A stretch of 47,279 nucleotides of DNA from Alteromonas sp. KUL42. Lineage in GTDB: Bacteria; Pseudomonadota; Gammaproteobacteria; Enterobacterales; Alteromonadaceae. Position numbers and translations under genes: made by a program. The notes under the pieces are model-generated. The model saw only the letters and a list, made by a program, of their open reading frames with translations. It was not told the DNA's origin and did not search any database. The DNA lies in contig NZ_BJKK01000026.1 of assembly GCF_006538325.1 (NCBI RefSeq), positions 1 through 47,279 of the forward strand, in the 5' to 3' direction. This document shows, piece by piece, positions 7,071 through 15,729 of this stretch (the stretch's first letter is position 1; the number at the start of each line of letters is the position of its first letter).

Positions 7071-8438
7071 TTACTGGCGGATCACCAAGTAAAGCGTTGA
7101 GTTACCGCGCTTCACGTTTAATGCAATAACACCTTTGGCTTCATCTAGTGCATTTCTAAATTCAGCAACGCTTGATGTACGTACACGGTTTACACCCACA
7201 ATAACATCTTCAGCTTGAAGGCCAATGCGTGCAGCAGGCGCACCACGCTCTAACTCAGATACTACAACACCAGCATTACCGGCATCATCTTCACCATTAG
7301 TAAGGGTTGCACCTTCTAATGCTGGGTGAATTTGCGCGGCCGTAACGGTGGCATCAGTTGCATCATCAAGTACTACGTCAACAGTAGTCTCTTCACCTTT
7401 ACGCATTACAGTAAGCTTAACTTCAGCGCCAGCGCCCATACTTGCTATTTTTGCGCGTAGTTCTTGGAAGCTGTGAAGCTGTCTACCGTTAATAGCGGTA
7501 ATAATATCACCTGCCTGCAAACCACCTTTTTCGGCGGCAGAGTCTGGTTGAACTTCACTCACAAATGCGCCGATATTTACTTCAGCGTTCATGGCTTCGG
7601 CAAGGCCTGCATCAATATCGCTGCCTAAAATACCTAATAGACCACGACGGACTTCGCCGAATTCCGCAATTTGATCAACAAGGCTTTTCATCATATTCGA
7701 TGGAATGGCAAAACCAATACCAACGTTACCGCCATTCGGTCCAAAAATAGCCGTGTTAATACCTACCAGTTCACCGTGTAAGTTCACTAGTGCACCACCA
7801 GAGTTACCGCGATTTATGGCAGCGTCTGTCTGAATAAAGTCTTCATAACCACCAATGTTTAAACCTGAACGCCCAAGCGCACTAACAATACCTGATGTAA
7901 CGGTTTGCGATAGGCCAAAAGGGTTACCGATAGCAACCACAAAATCGCCCACGCGAAGTACGTCTGAATCGGCAAGCGGAAGTGCTTTTAGATCATCCGG
8001 TTCAATTTTAAGAAGTGCAATGTCACTTTGTTCATCAGAACCAAGTTTCTTAGCAGTGAATTCGCGACCATCGGTAAGTTTTACCGTAATTTCATCGGCA
8101 TTATCGACTACGTGGTTATTGGTTACCACATAGCCTTTCTCTGCATCAATGATAACACCCGAGCCTAAACCTCTAAATGGACGCTCTTGTACTTGCTCCT
8201 GTGGCGCGCCAAAAAAGTATCGAAACATTTCTGGAACACGCTGGCGAGAGGTTTGTGTACCTTCTACCGCAATGCTGACCACTGCTGGTGTGGCTTCTTC
8301 CAGCATTGGGGCTAGTGAAGGGACTTCATCCTTTTTATCTGAAAAAAACGGTAACGCCGCCTGTGTGCTAGCAGTAAAGCCCAATGAACTTACAACAACG
8401 GCAGACGCCACTACGTAATGGCGGAAAGACATTTTCAT
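7071..8438 (-). CDS. degQ: DegQ/DegP-type periplasmic serine endoprotease
   Basis: 455 residues, the normal length of DegQ. A signal peptide (about 1-28, ending TQAA) leads to a protease domain with His109 (TNNHVV), Asp139 (SDIALLK) and Ser213 (GNSGGAL), then two PDZ domains (about 265-355 and 370-453). Two PDZ domains and a cleavable signal identify the soluble periplasmic protease-chaperone that degrades or refolds damaged envelope proteins. The loop between Ala60 and Arg90 is short, as in DegQ rather than DegP. AAGGAG lies 10 bases before ATG. It is separated from zapG upstream by 82 bases and from degS downstream by a 5.6-kb insertion. Confidence 0.93.
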   Translation of the reverse strand: MKMSFRHYVVASAVVVSSLGFTASTQAALPFFSDKKDEVPSLAPMLEEATPAVVSIAVEGTQTSRQRVPEMFRYFFGAPQEQVQERPFRGLGSGVIIDAEKGYVVTNNHVVDNADEITVKLTDGREFTAKKLGSDEQSDIALLKIEPDDLKALPLADSDVLRVGDFVVAIGNPFGLSQTVTSGIVSALGRSGLNIGGYEDFIQTDAAINRGNSGGALVNLHGELVGINTAIFGPNGGNVGIGFAIPSNMMKSLVDQIAEFGEVRRGLLGILGSDIDAGLAEAMNAEVNIGAFVSEVQPDSAAEKGGLQAGDIITAINGRQLHSFQELRAKIASMGAGAEVKLTVMRKGEETTVDVVLDDATDATVTAAQIHPALEGATLTNGEDDAGNAGVVVSELERGAPAARIGLQAEDVIVGVNRVRTSSVAEFRNALDEAKGVIALNVKRGNSTLYLVIRQ

Positions 8439-8520
8439 GTTCGCTTACACTCCTTCATGTTATATGCGACATAGCATAGTTGAACTAAAAGAGTCTCACA
8501 CAGGCTAAAAGTTCCTAATG

Positions 8521-8958
8521 TTACTGTTTTTCTGCGTTATTCTGCTCAGAACGGCCGACGAATAACCCAGACCCCGAATTTGCAAAGTCGCGAGGTTGTG
8601 TATCAGCAACGCGTTTTACTCTTGCCTTGTCAGACTTTTTAAGATTATTACGCAAATACGTTGTAGCTTGCTCACCATAGAAAGGCACTTTGCTGTCTTC
8701 TGAGTCGTTGCCTTGGGTTAACAGCATTTCGTATTCTTCAATTTGCTGCTTGAGCACATCACATTGGCTTTCAATACTCTCTAAACTTTGACGAGTTTGA
8801 TGGATGTGGTGCTGCGCTTGCTGAGCAAGAATTTCTTTCACGTGTTTTTCGGTTTGTGCTGAATTGCCTGCGCCTTGCTTCTGTTGAAAAAAGCGCCCTA
8901 CAAAAAAGCCAATAACTAGCCCAACTACTAATAAAGCAAGAGATACCAACAATTCCAT
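8521..8958 (-). CDS. zapG: ZapG/YhcB family inner-membrane cell-envelope protein
   Basis: 145 residues: a single N-terminal membrane segment (about 4-25, with GLVIGFFVGRFF), a coiled-coil-like helix (about 40-82), a PFYGEQATTYL segment, and a disordered polar tail. This is the DUF1043/YhcB plan. In Escherichia coli the protein links envelope growth and division and interacts with divisome and Rod proteins. Its position next to degQ and divergent from zapE is the order found in enterobacteria. GGAG precedes the ATG. Confidence 0.88.
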   Translation of the reverse strand: MELLVSLALLVVGLVIGFFVGRFFQQKQGAGNSAQTEKHVKEILAQQAQHHIHQTRQSLESIESQCDVLKQQIEEYEMLLTQGNDSEDSKVPFYGEQATTYLRNNLKKSDKARVKRVADTQPRDFANSGSGLFVGRSEQNNAEKQ

Positions 8959-9220
8959 TATATTCTCCGAATCAATCTACACCTAACAGCAGCCGCAGTT
9001 TAGTCATCGCGTTGCTGCTCTCGACCATACTTTGAATATAGCAAGGTCGAACCCGAAAAGCGCATACATCACTACATTTATTACACTGTTTCTGTGTATG
9101 ACAAGTTTCTATGTGCGATTCTACCGTGATTTCCATTAAAATTAAGGTCATAATTGATAAATTCAAGCAGGTCGGTGCAGCAAGCATCAGTATTGACTTT
9201 TTTACGGAGTGGTTTGGGCG

Positions 9221-10318
9221 ATGACGCCATGGGAAAAATATCAGCAAGATCTCAAGTCTTCTGACTTTCATTATGATTCAGCGCAAGAAAACGCAGTTAA
9301 AGAACTTCAGCGTTTGTACGATGAGCTCACTCAGCCAGAAAAGAAAACGACGTGGCGGGTAAAACTAAAAGCCGCGTTTGGTAAGGGGCATGCTAAACCG
9401 GGTATTCAGGGGATTTACTTCTACGGTGGCGTAGGGCGTGGAAAAACCTATTTGGTCGATACCTTTTATGACTGTTTGCCGTTTGAAAAGAAAATGCGCG
9501 TGCACTTCCACCGCTTCATGTATCGAATACATGATGAGTTAAAGCAACTTCAAAAAGCGCAAGACCCATTAAAAATTATTGCTGCCAAATTAGCGAAAGA
9601 AGCACGCGTAATCTGTTTTGACGAGTTCTTTGTGTCGGACATCACCGATGCCATGATATTAGGCACCTTGATGGAGGAGCTCTTTGGGCATGGTATTGTA
9701 CTTGTGGCAACGTCAAATATTATCCCCGACGACCTGTACAAAAATGGCTTGCAGCGGGCGCGTTTTTTACCCGCTATCGATTTGCTCAATCAAAATACCC
9801 GGGTAGTCAATGTGGACAGTGGCATCGATTATCGTTTGCGTACTTTGGAGCAAGCTGAAATATATCACTATCCACTCGATGAAAAGGCCACTGAAAACTT
9901 ACATAGTTATTTTTCTCAGTTAGCCCCTGAAGAGGGCTCTACTGATAGCACCATCGAGGTTAACAACCGCAAAATCCAAACCCTTCGCAATGCCGATGGC
10001 GTGTTGATGATAGATTTTAAAGACTTGTGTGGCGGCCCTCGAAGTCAAAGTGACTATATTGAATTAAGTCGTTGTTATCATTCGGTATTGCTTGCCAACG
10101 TAAAAGAAATGGGGCAACACAACGACGATGTTGCTCGCCGCTTTATTGCTATGGTAGATGAGTTTTATGAGCGCAATGTTAAGCTCATCATATCTGCGGA
10201 GGTGGCTTTGGAAAGCCTTTACACAGAGGGTTTGCTCAATTTTGAATTTAGGCGATGTTTGAGTCGTTTAAAAGAAATGCAATCACACGATTACCTGGCT
10301 ACTGAACATTTACCTTAA
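9221..10318 (+). CDS. zapE: Cell division protein ZapE, AFG1-like P-loop ATPase
   Basis: 365 residues from the ATG at 9221. An in-frame GTG at 9209 lies within the ACGGAG ribosome site of that ATG, so the shorter form is preferred. Walker A is GGVGRGKT (69-76) and Walker B is VICFDEF (130-136), followed by FVSDITDAM, TSNIIPDDLY, NGLQRARFLPAI and the C-terminal RRFIALVDEFYERNVKLI-like block, all signatures of ZapE/AFG1. ZapE is a cytoplasmic ATPase that joins the late Z-ring and destabilises FtsZ polymers under stress. It is divergent from zapG, with a 262-base intergenic region. Confidence 0.93.
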   Translation: MTPWEKYQQDLKSSDFHYDSAQENAVKELQRLYDELTQPEKKTTWRVKLKAAFGKGHAKPGIQGIYFYGGVGRGKTYLVDTFYDCLPFEKKMRVHFHRFMYRIHDELKQLQKAQDPLKIIAAKLAKEARVICFDEFFVSDITDAMILGTLMEELFGHGIVLVATSNIIPDDLYKNGLQRARFLPAIDLLNQNTRVVNVDSGIDYRLRTLEQAEIYHYPLDEKATENLHSYFSQLAPEEGSTDSTIEVNNRKIQTLRNADGVLMIDFKDLCGGPRSQSDYIELSRCYHSVLLANVKEMGQHNDDVARRFIAMVDEFYERNVKLIISAEVALESLYTEGLLNFEFRRCLSRLKEMQSHDYLATEHLP

Positions 10319-10557
10319 CACTGGCGTTGCAAAATTTGCGCAATATGTAGCGCATTGACGCAACACAAGCAAAACACAAAACGCGATTAAGGCTGTATTG
10401 TTAGGTATAAAATAAGGTAGAATTTCGCCAATTTTTTCTGTGTTAAAGCAAGTGAAAGACATATTTTGTGCGCAATCTTGCAGCAAAAGTATCGCTTTAT
10501 ACAGTTACTCGATAGAACCGCAACGCAGTGTTAAATTGCGAGAAAGAGAATTTTAAG

Positions 10558-11280
10558 ATGGGAAGAGCATTCGAAGTACGTAAGAACGCCATGGCAAAAA
10601 CTGCTGGGCAAAAAACCAAAGTCTATTCTAAGTATGGTAAAGAAATTTACGTGTGCGCGAAAAATGGTGGTGCAGATCCAGACACTAACCTATCACTTCG
10701 CCGACTTATGGATAAAGCGAAAAAAGACCAAGTACCTAGCCACGTAATTGAAAAGGCGATTGATAAAGCTGCTGGTGGTGCTGGTGAAGATTTTCAACCA
10801 ATGCGCTATGAAGGCTTTGGTCCAGGAAACTGTATGGTAATTGTTGACTGCTTGTCAGATAACGCTAACCGCACTATTACCGAAGTACGTAACTGTTTTA
10901 CTAAAACCAATGCTAAGCTAGGTGCACAAGGCGCCGTGTCTCACATGTTCGATCATCAAGCGGTTTTCCAGTTTGAAGGCGATGATGAAGATGCCATTTT
11001 AGAAGTATTGATGGAAGCTGACGTAGACGTAACTGACGTTGAAGTTGAAGACGGTAAGGTAACGGTTTACGCGCCTCACACTGAATATTATCAAGTTAAG
11101 ACAGCATTGACTGAAGCCTATCCTGATATCAGTTTCATCGCCGAAGAGATGAGCTGGATGCCTCAAACTGAAACAGAGATAAGCGAAGACGATATGCCTA
11201 TGTTCGAGAAGTTCATGGATATGCTTAACGACTGTGATGATGTACAAGACGTATATCACAACGCGATTACGCCAAACTAA
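10558..11280 (+). CDS. yeeN: YebC/PmpR-family protein, YeeN type
   Basis: 240 residues from the ATG at 10558, which follows an AAAGAGAA ribosome site; an in-frame GTG 30 bases upstream lacks one. The start MGRAFEVRKNAMAKTAGQKTK and YSKYGKEIYVCAK match YeeN rather than YebC (which begins MAGHSKW). Further family blocks are VPSHVIEKAIDKA, YEGFGPGN and the acidic C-terminus ending DVQDVYHNA. YebC-family proteins were long annotated as transcription regulators; more recent work on some members supports a role in ribosome function at difficult sequences. Which applies to the YeeN branch is unknown. It stands alone, with two terminators downstream. Confidence 0.9.
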   Translation: MGRAFEVRKNAMAKTAGQKTKVYSKYGKEIYVCAKNGGADPDTNLSLRRLMDKAKKDQVPSHVIEKAIDKAAGGAGEDFQPMRYEGFGPGNCMVIVDCLSDNANRTITEVRNCFTKTNAKLGAQGAVSHMFDHQAVFQFEGDDEDAILEVLMEADVDVTDVEVEDGKVTVYAPHTEYYQVKTALTEAYPDISFIAEEMSWMPQTETEISEDDMPMFEKFMDMLNDCDDVQDVYHNAITPN

Positions 11281-11304
11281 GCGCTTTTATTATTTGAGTT
11301 GTTT

Positions 11305-11327
11305 AAACAGCACCAAAAGTGCTGTTT
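11305..11327 (+). terminator. Hairpin after yeeN
   Basis: AAACAGCAC pairs with GTGCTGTTT around CAAAA. The following T-run is short, so termination may be partial. Confidence 0.6.
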
Positions 11328-11374
11328 ACTACAATATAAGCAGTAAGTAATTCCGCTTTAAACTTCTGCCAAAG

Positions 11375-11402
11375 GCCTCACGGGACACTGTGAGGCTTTT
11401 TT
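11375..11402 (+). terminator. Second terminator after yeeN, overlapping a convergent gene
   Basis: GCCTCAC and GTGAGGC form a 7-bp stem followed by TTTTTT on the plus strand. The stop codon of the convergent minus-strand gene lies at 11378-11380, inside the left arm. Confidence 0.8.
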
Positions 11403-12262
11403 ATTTCCAATGTAAAATCGGTTCCATATATCTGATTATAGTATGTCAGCATCTCTTCGCGGTAATCTTGAGGCATAGCTGAAAGATGTATGTCTAAATA
11501 CGCCCGTTGTTTCGTTAACTTAGCTAAGCTTTTTGATACCGCGGCAATCGCACGCTCGCCTTCAGGGCTTCGTGAGCAAAGTACAAAGCCAACACCGAAC
11601 TTGGGTATGCCTTGTATTGATATAGCCTGCACACCAATTGATAGGGCCTTTTGCTGACGTACTTTTTCAAAAAGAGGTGGGTATTCAAAAACAGCATCAA
11701 TACGCTCTGAAGCCAACATTTCGATGATTCCTTCACCCATATCGCTACTACTTCTTTTCCACAGTCTAGAAGCTAAGTTCTCTTGCATTAAAACATTGTC
11801 GATAACTTTTCCATAGGATCTATCAGCCACAGTGCCCAAGCGCATGTTGGGGTAGCGAGTAAGAATTACGGGTAGAGATAGCTCACTAAGCTGTTTGGGC
11901 GAAATATCATGCTTATTAATGAAGGTATCGAGTAAATAAAACTTAAGCCCTGGTACTACAACCTGCGGCAAGTCGCTAACAAGGCTGTATTCTGCCCGTT
12001 CATTGTTGAATACACGGTCGCTTACACAAACATTGTTTTCATCACGTAAACGCATGAGTGCGCGACTAGAGGGGGTTTGCTGAAGTGTAACGCTAAAGCC
12101 AGTCATCTCATTTATAATGAGGTCACGGGTTTGTTCATCTATTGTTAGCGTTTTATTCTCAGATACATGCCATTCAGACAGCCAAACAATGTCTTCAGCC
12201 AATGATAGCGTTGAGTAAAGGCACAGAAGAGCGAGTAAACTGCGCGGAATAAATGACAACAA
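11378..12262 (-). CDS. Periplasmic solute-binding-like protein (type II, family 3-like)
   Basis: 294 residues with a signal peptide (about 1-22, SLAEDI). The body has the two-lobed pattern of family-3 substrate-binding proteins: LPQVVVPGLKFYL, RLGTVADRSYGKVIDNVL and MLASERIDAVFEYPP, in which a Gly/Asp-rich turn precedes a hinge. It lacks transporter partners nearby and resembles the stand-alone TIGR02285-like group of Alteromonadales and Vibrionales, whose role is unknown. The start codon is TTG after a GAGG ribosome site. It converges on yeeN, and its stop codon is inside the yeeN terminator. Confidence 0.75.
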   Translation of the reverse strand: MLSFIPRSLLALLCLYSTLSLAEDIVWLSEWHVSENKTLTIDEQTRDLIINEMTGFSVTLQQTPSSRALMRLRDENNVCVSDRVFNNERAEYSLVSDLPQVVVPGLKFYLLDTFINKHDISPKQLSELSLPVILTRYPNMRLGTVADRSYGKVIDNVLMQENLASRLWKRSSSDMGEGIIEMLASERIDAVFEYPPLFEKVRQQKALSIGVQAISIQGIPKFGVGFVLCSRSPEGERAIAAVSKSLAKLTKQRAYLDIHLSAMPQDYREEMLTYYNQIYGTDFTLEIKKPHSVP

Positions 12263-12502
12263 TGAAACCTCACAAACATTTTATGAATAAGCGTTTATGG
12301 CTAAGTCTTTTTTTATAAGCGTTAATGACTAGATGCCTATATTTAAGGCTCAACAGCGTAAAGCCGCGGCACTTTATAGCAAGGCTTCTTAAATTACTAT
12401 TTTTTGAACAACTTAAACAAGTACAACGTGAAGTAATCCTGACATCTTAAGATATTGTCAGTTCAAGTGGGAGTTGTAGTAAGCTACAAATGGCTAAATC
12501 GA

Positions 12503-12525
12503 AAAAGCCCTCTGATGAGGGTTTT
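12503..12525. terminator. Bidirectional hairpin terminator
   Basis: CCCTC and GAGGG around TGAT, flanked by A-runs and T-runs on both sides. It sits 8 bases past the stop of the globin-like gene on the minus strand. Confidence 0.75.
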
Positions 12526-12532
12526 ATAAATA

Positions 12533-12844
12533 TTACAGATTGATAGTTTGGTATTTAATGGGGGCTAGCTTGGCAAGAATTTGGTTTTCCTGTTGGTACG
12601 TCAAGCCCACGTCACGCATAGCGCTTTGTACAATCTCAACCAAAATATAGAACTCTCGTTCTTTGATATTGCGATTCTTGTGTGATTCAAGCATCGTCTT
12701 TCCCTCATAAGTGCAAGGGCCTTCTATAAGTTCGCATGTCTGTGCGACGAGTTGTTCATAAAGGTGCTTTTTAGGACCCCTCAAAGTAATGTCCAATTTC
12801 TGGGGTTTTATATATGTGTATATTCTTATGCGGTGCAAAAACAT
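12533..12844 (-). pseudogene. 5'-truncated group I truncated-hemoglobin-like gene
   Basis: 103 residues. From about residue 28 onward it follows the later part of group I truncated hemoglobins: HLYEQLVAQTCELIEGPCTYEG, then KTMLESHKNRNIKEREFYILV with a candidate proximal His at residue 54 or so, and a final QQENQILAKLAPI helix. Whole proteins of the family add 35-50 residues in front (helices A and B, beginning like LYEQLGGQ), which are missing here. An in-frame stop codon lies directly before the ATG, and there is no clear ribosome site. The gene begins 16 bases after the LysR stop codon. I read it as a remnant that may still be translated; it could not form a complete globin pocket as annotated. 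Confidence 0.55.
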
Positions 12845-12860
12845 TTAGTAGCGTTGCGAG

Positions 12861-13796
12861 CTAATTCTTGTTTACCTGCTTTTTTAACCATTTTTGTAGT
12901 TGCTTAAACCGTTCTGTTTCAGCGAAGCTGTAAGAGCAAACAAGCCAATAACTCGAATCCAGCAACACAGGCTTACCCAATGGGTGCAAAAAGCCCGCTT
13001 TTATATCTTCTTCGATAAGCAGAGTTCGCCCAAGCCCCACTCCCATTCCGCTAATAACACCTTGCAGCAGTAAATCTGCGCGGTCAAACTGATGTATGAT
13101 TGCATCACTATTGAAGGTCAAATTAGCTTTATCAAAGTAGGCTTTCCAGTTGTACTGTGTATTGTCTTGTTTGCCACGTGTATCGGCCAGAAAGGCAGTA
13201 TTAGGATTTAAGAGTAATTCATCTAAATTTACTGGAGCATTGATATGATGGCTATCGAGCTCTTGGTCATTGATATAACGAGGACTGACCACTGGCTGTA
13301 AGAAGCAATTCGAGAGTTTTACCGCGTAGTGACCGGGGAAGGGGCCGATACCAAATCTAATTGCGGCGTCTATATCGTCACGCTCAAAGTCTATGACATC
13401 TTCATTTGTGTTTATTGATAAATCGAGGTGGCTTTCATATGCACTGGGCAATATGTGCATGAGCCATTTCATTGCAAGTGATGAGGACAACGATAAACGA
13501 ATTTGGTCGGTCTTGTTGACTTGCTCTATGCGGTTAATGGCTTTTTCCCATCGTCCTAAACTATCGTTTGCTGTGCTACATAGAATCTCTCCTACTTTTG
13601 TGAAAGAGAGTGAACGAGTGGTTCGATTAAATAGCGCAAAACCGATGGCTTCTTCTAAGGATTTTATCCTATGGCTTACCGCAGACTGGTCAATGCCAAG
13701 TTGCTCAGCAGCTTTGGAAAAGCTCTTTTCTCGTCCAATGGCTCCAAGTAATGCTGTACTCTGTATTAGTCTTGTTACCGTATCTTGCTTCTTCAT
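12861..13796 (-). CDS. LysR-family transcriptional regulator
   Basis: 311 residues. The N-terminal winged helix-turn-helix is clear (FSKAAEQLGIDQSAVSHRIKSLEEAIGFALFNRTTR, described here by residues 26-61), followed by a LysR effector-binding domain with the PGHYAVKL and GMGVGLGR turns. It is divergent from the phzF-family gene with 98 bases between, the classic arrangement in which a LysR protein controls its neighbour and itself. A 10-bp direct repeat in the intergenic region may be part of its binding site. The inducer is unknown. Confidence 0.92.
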   Translation of the reverse strand: MKKQDTVTRLIQSTALLGAIGREKSFSKAAEQLGIDQSAVSHRIKSLEEAIGFALFNRTTRSLSFTKVGEILCSTANDSLGRWEKAINRIEQVNKTDQIRLSLSSSLAMKWLMHILPSAYESHLDLSINTNEDVIDFERDDIDAAIRFGIGPFPGHYAVKLSNCFLQPVVSPRYINDQELDSHHINAPVNLDELLLNPNTAFLADTRGKQDNTQYNWKAYFDKANLTFNSDAIIHQFDRADLLLQGVISGMGVGLGRTLLIEEDIKAGFLHPLGKPVLLDSSYWLVCSYSFAETERFKQLQKWLKKQVNKN

Positions 13797-13813
13797 GTTA
13801 ATGAGTTTCTTTC

Positions 13814-13877
13814 ATGTCTATATGAGTTATCACAGCGTTAATAGCAACCTAATATACACACTAGTTTATGTCTATAT
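13814..13877. promoter_or_regulatory. Direct repeat in the LysR-phzF divergent promoter
   Basis: ATGTCTATAT occurs at 13814-13823 and again at 13868-13877, 54 bases apart (start to start) in the 98-base intergenic region. This is a plausible pair of regulator contacts. LysR sites are usually T-N11-A palindromes, so the link is tentative. Confidence 0.35.
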
Positions 13878-13894
13878 CTTAAGAGAGAATTGCT

Positions 13895-14806
13895 ATGAGT
13901 AATACTACACAAAATGAACACGCGGTTTCAGCGAACATTGTCAGTGGGTTTGTTTCAAATGGTGAAGGTGGCAACCCAGCTGGGGTTGTTTTAGAGGCAG
14001 ATAGGTTATCAGAAGATCAGATGCTCAACGTTGCAGCTAAGTTAGGCTTGTCTGAAACTGCCTTTGTTTCTGCCTCTGAAACAGAGGGGTTTAAGTTAGA
14101 CTTTTTTACCCCAACGCGCCGGATAGCGCATTGTGGTCACGCAACCATTGCGACGTTTTCGTATATGGCTGAACAAGGTTTAGTGGGAGAGGGAACAACA
14201 TCAAAGGAAACGGTAGATGGTCCAAGAAGTATTTCTATTAAAGATGGAATGGCGTTCATGGAACAACTTGCCCCCAAATATCGTTTTCCTAGTCAGTGGG
14301 TTTCAGAAGGTGTAAAGCTGGATGAGGTGCTCTTTTCACTTGGCCTTGCGACGGATGATTTAGATGAAAAAGTGAGCCCAGTTTTGGTCAATACTGGAAA
14401 TAGCTTTATCGTGATTGGGGTAAAAAACGGTGAAGCACTGCAATCACTTACACCCAATTTCAATTTGATTGAACAGATCAGTGAAAAACTTGACCTTATT
14501 GGTTATTACGTGTTTACCACAGATAGCAATGCTACAGACAAAGACGCCACAACAAGAATGTTTGCGCCGCGCTATGGTATTGAAGAAGAGTCTGCTACTG
14601 GAATGGCTGCTGGGCCGTTGGCATGCGTGTTACATGACTTTCTAGATGGCGACAAAACCGAGTTCCAAATAGAGCAAGGTAAGTTTATGCATGTGCCCTC
14701 TGTTAGCTCGATTCACGTTGACTTGTCGATTAATGATAACAAAATCTCAGGGTTGATGGCCGGTGGAAAAGGAAAAATGCTTAAGCACGTAGTGATTGAT
14801 ATTTAA
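13895..14806 (+). CDS. PhzF-family isomerase/epimerase
   Basis: 303 residues, typical of the family. Signatures are FVSNGEGGNPAGVVL (19-33), LSETAFV with the catalytic glutamate at residue 54, CGHATIAT (80-87), and the second-domain repeats MFAPRYGIEEESATGMAAGPLA. PhzF-type proteins have a diaminopimelate-epimerase fold and move protons or double bonds in small carboxylic acids; only PhzF itself acts in phenazine synthesis. No phenazine genes are nearby, so the substrate is unknown. An AAGAGAGAA ribosome site precedes the ATG. The stop codon overlaps that of the convergent LysR gene by a few bases. Confidence 0.9.
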   Translation: MSNTTQNEHAVSANIVSGFVSNGEGGNPAGVVLEADRLSEDQMLNVAAKLGLSETAFVSASETEGFKLDFFTPTRRIAHCGHATIATFSYMAEQGLVGEGTTSKETVDGPRSISIKDGMAFMEQLAPKYRFPSQWVSEGVKLDEVLFSLGLATDDLDEKVSPVLVNTGNSFIVIGVKNGEALQSLTPNFNLIEQISEKLDLIGYYVFTTDSNATDKDATTRMFAPRYGIEEESATGMAAGPLACVLHDFLDGDKTEFQIEQGKFMHVPSVSSIHVDLSINDNKISGLMAGGKGKMLKHVVIDI

Positions 14807-15729
14807 TGTTTAAGCAAATCCCAATTACGTGACACTTCATTTAAGCGCGCTTGCAAGCGGGGTACTACAAAGTCGATAAAACTTCGGTGCTTTATCGGAA
14901 GAAACTCTTGTCGAATAAAAAGAAGGTTTACAGGAAGAGGGCTTGGCGCATACCTACCGAGTACCTCGACCAATGCATTATTCTCGAGATCAGGTAATAC
15001 TTGGTACGAGAGCACGCGAGCAATACCAAGGCTATTTTTTGCACCCTGTAAGGCTACGTCGATTGAGTTCGCTTTTATTCGTGATGACACAGGAACATCA
15101 AACTCGTTTTGGCCCTCATAGAAGCGCCATTGCGTGGCCGAATCTAAGCCTTCAAACGTAATAGCGTCATGCTCTTTAAGATCAAACGGTGATTTGGGGA
15201 GGCCATTAGTTTCTATGTAGTTTGGAGACGCGCATAGCACCTTATGTACCTCGCCCACCTTTTTTGCTACAAGCTCACTATTGGGCAAGTTACCAACACG
15301 AATTGCAATATCAACCAAGTCTTCGTACAGATGCATATTTTGATCGGTGAGAATAAGTCGCACTGAAACGTCGGTATAGGCTTTCATATATTCAGCAATT
15401 AATGGAAATATATGCATTCTTCCCATCATGACGGGGGCGGTTATGGTTAAATTGCCTTTTGGGGCCTTGTACTCGCCTTTAACTTCGTTTTCTATTTCCT
15501 GCAAAGAAGCCAGTAACGTTTTCGCCGAAGCAAGATAACTTTTACCTGCATCAGTCAGTATGAGGTTGCGTGTGGTTCTGAGAATGAGTTGAGCTCCAAG
15601 GTGCTCTTCCAGTTCTTTCACTTGTCGACTAATTGTGGTTTGCGGTTTGTTGAGCTTTCGTGCTGCACCAGAAAAGCTACCGCACTCGAGCACTTCAACA
15701 AATACCTGCATAGCCGTAAATCTGTCCAA
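14803..15729 (-). CDS. LysR-family transcriptional regulator
   Basis: 308 residues starting with TTG after an AAGGA ribosome site eight bases away. The DNA-binding part (MDRFTAMQVFVEVLECGSFSGAARKL, residues 1-26, with the recognition helix KPQTTISRQVKELEEHLG) is typical of the LysR subgroup that controls nearby oxidoreductases. The rest is the usual effector domain. Upstream and divergent lies a DoxX-family gene after 387 bases, which contain the wreck of a short reading frame. Its target may be the DoxX gene or a gene now lost. Confidence 0.92.
   Translation of the reverse strand: MDRFTAMQVFVEVLECGSFSGAARKLNKPQTTISRQVKELEEHLGAQLILRTTRNLILTDAGKSYLASAKTLLASLQEIENEVKGEYKAPKGNLTITAPVMMGRMHIFPLIAEYMKAYTDVSVRLILTDQNMHLYEDLVDIAIRVGNLPNSELVAKKVGEVHKVLCASPNYIETNGLPKSPFDLKEHDAITFEGLDSATQWRFYEGQNEFDVPVSSRIKANSIDVALQGAKNSLGIARVLSYQVLPDLENNALVEVLGRYAPSPLPVNLLFIRQEFLPIKHRSFIDFVVPRLQARLNEVSRNWDLLKH

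Noticed and set aside
8972..9271. 99-residue minus-strand frame between zapG and zapE
   Set aside because: It overlaps the start of zapE, has no family signal and no plausible start context.
13393..13902. 169-residue plus-strand frame over the LysR gene
   Set aside because: Antisense to a clear LysR regulator and ends by running into the phzF-like start.
13895..14806. Phenazine biosynthesis role for the PhzF-like protein
   Set aside because: No other phz genes are present and the family is mostly of unrelated function.
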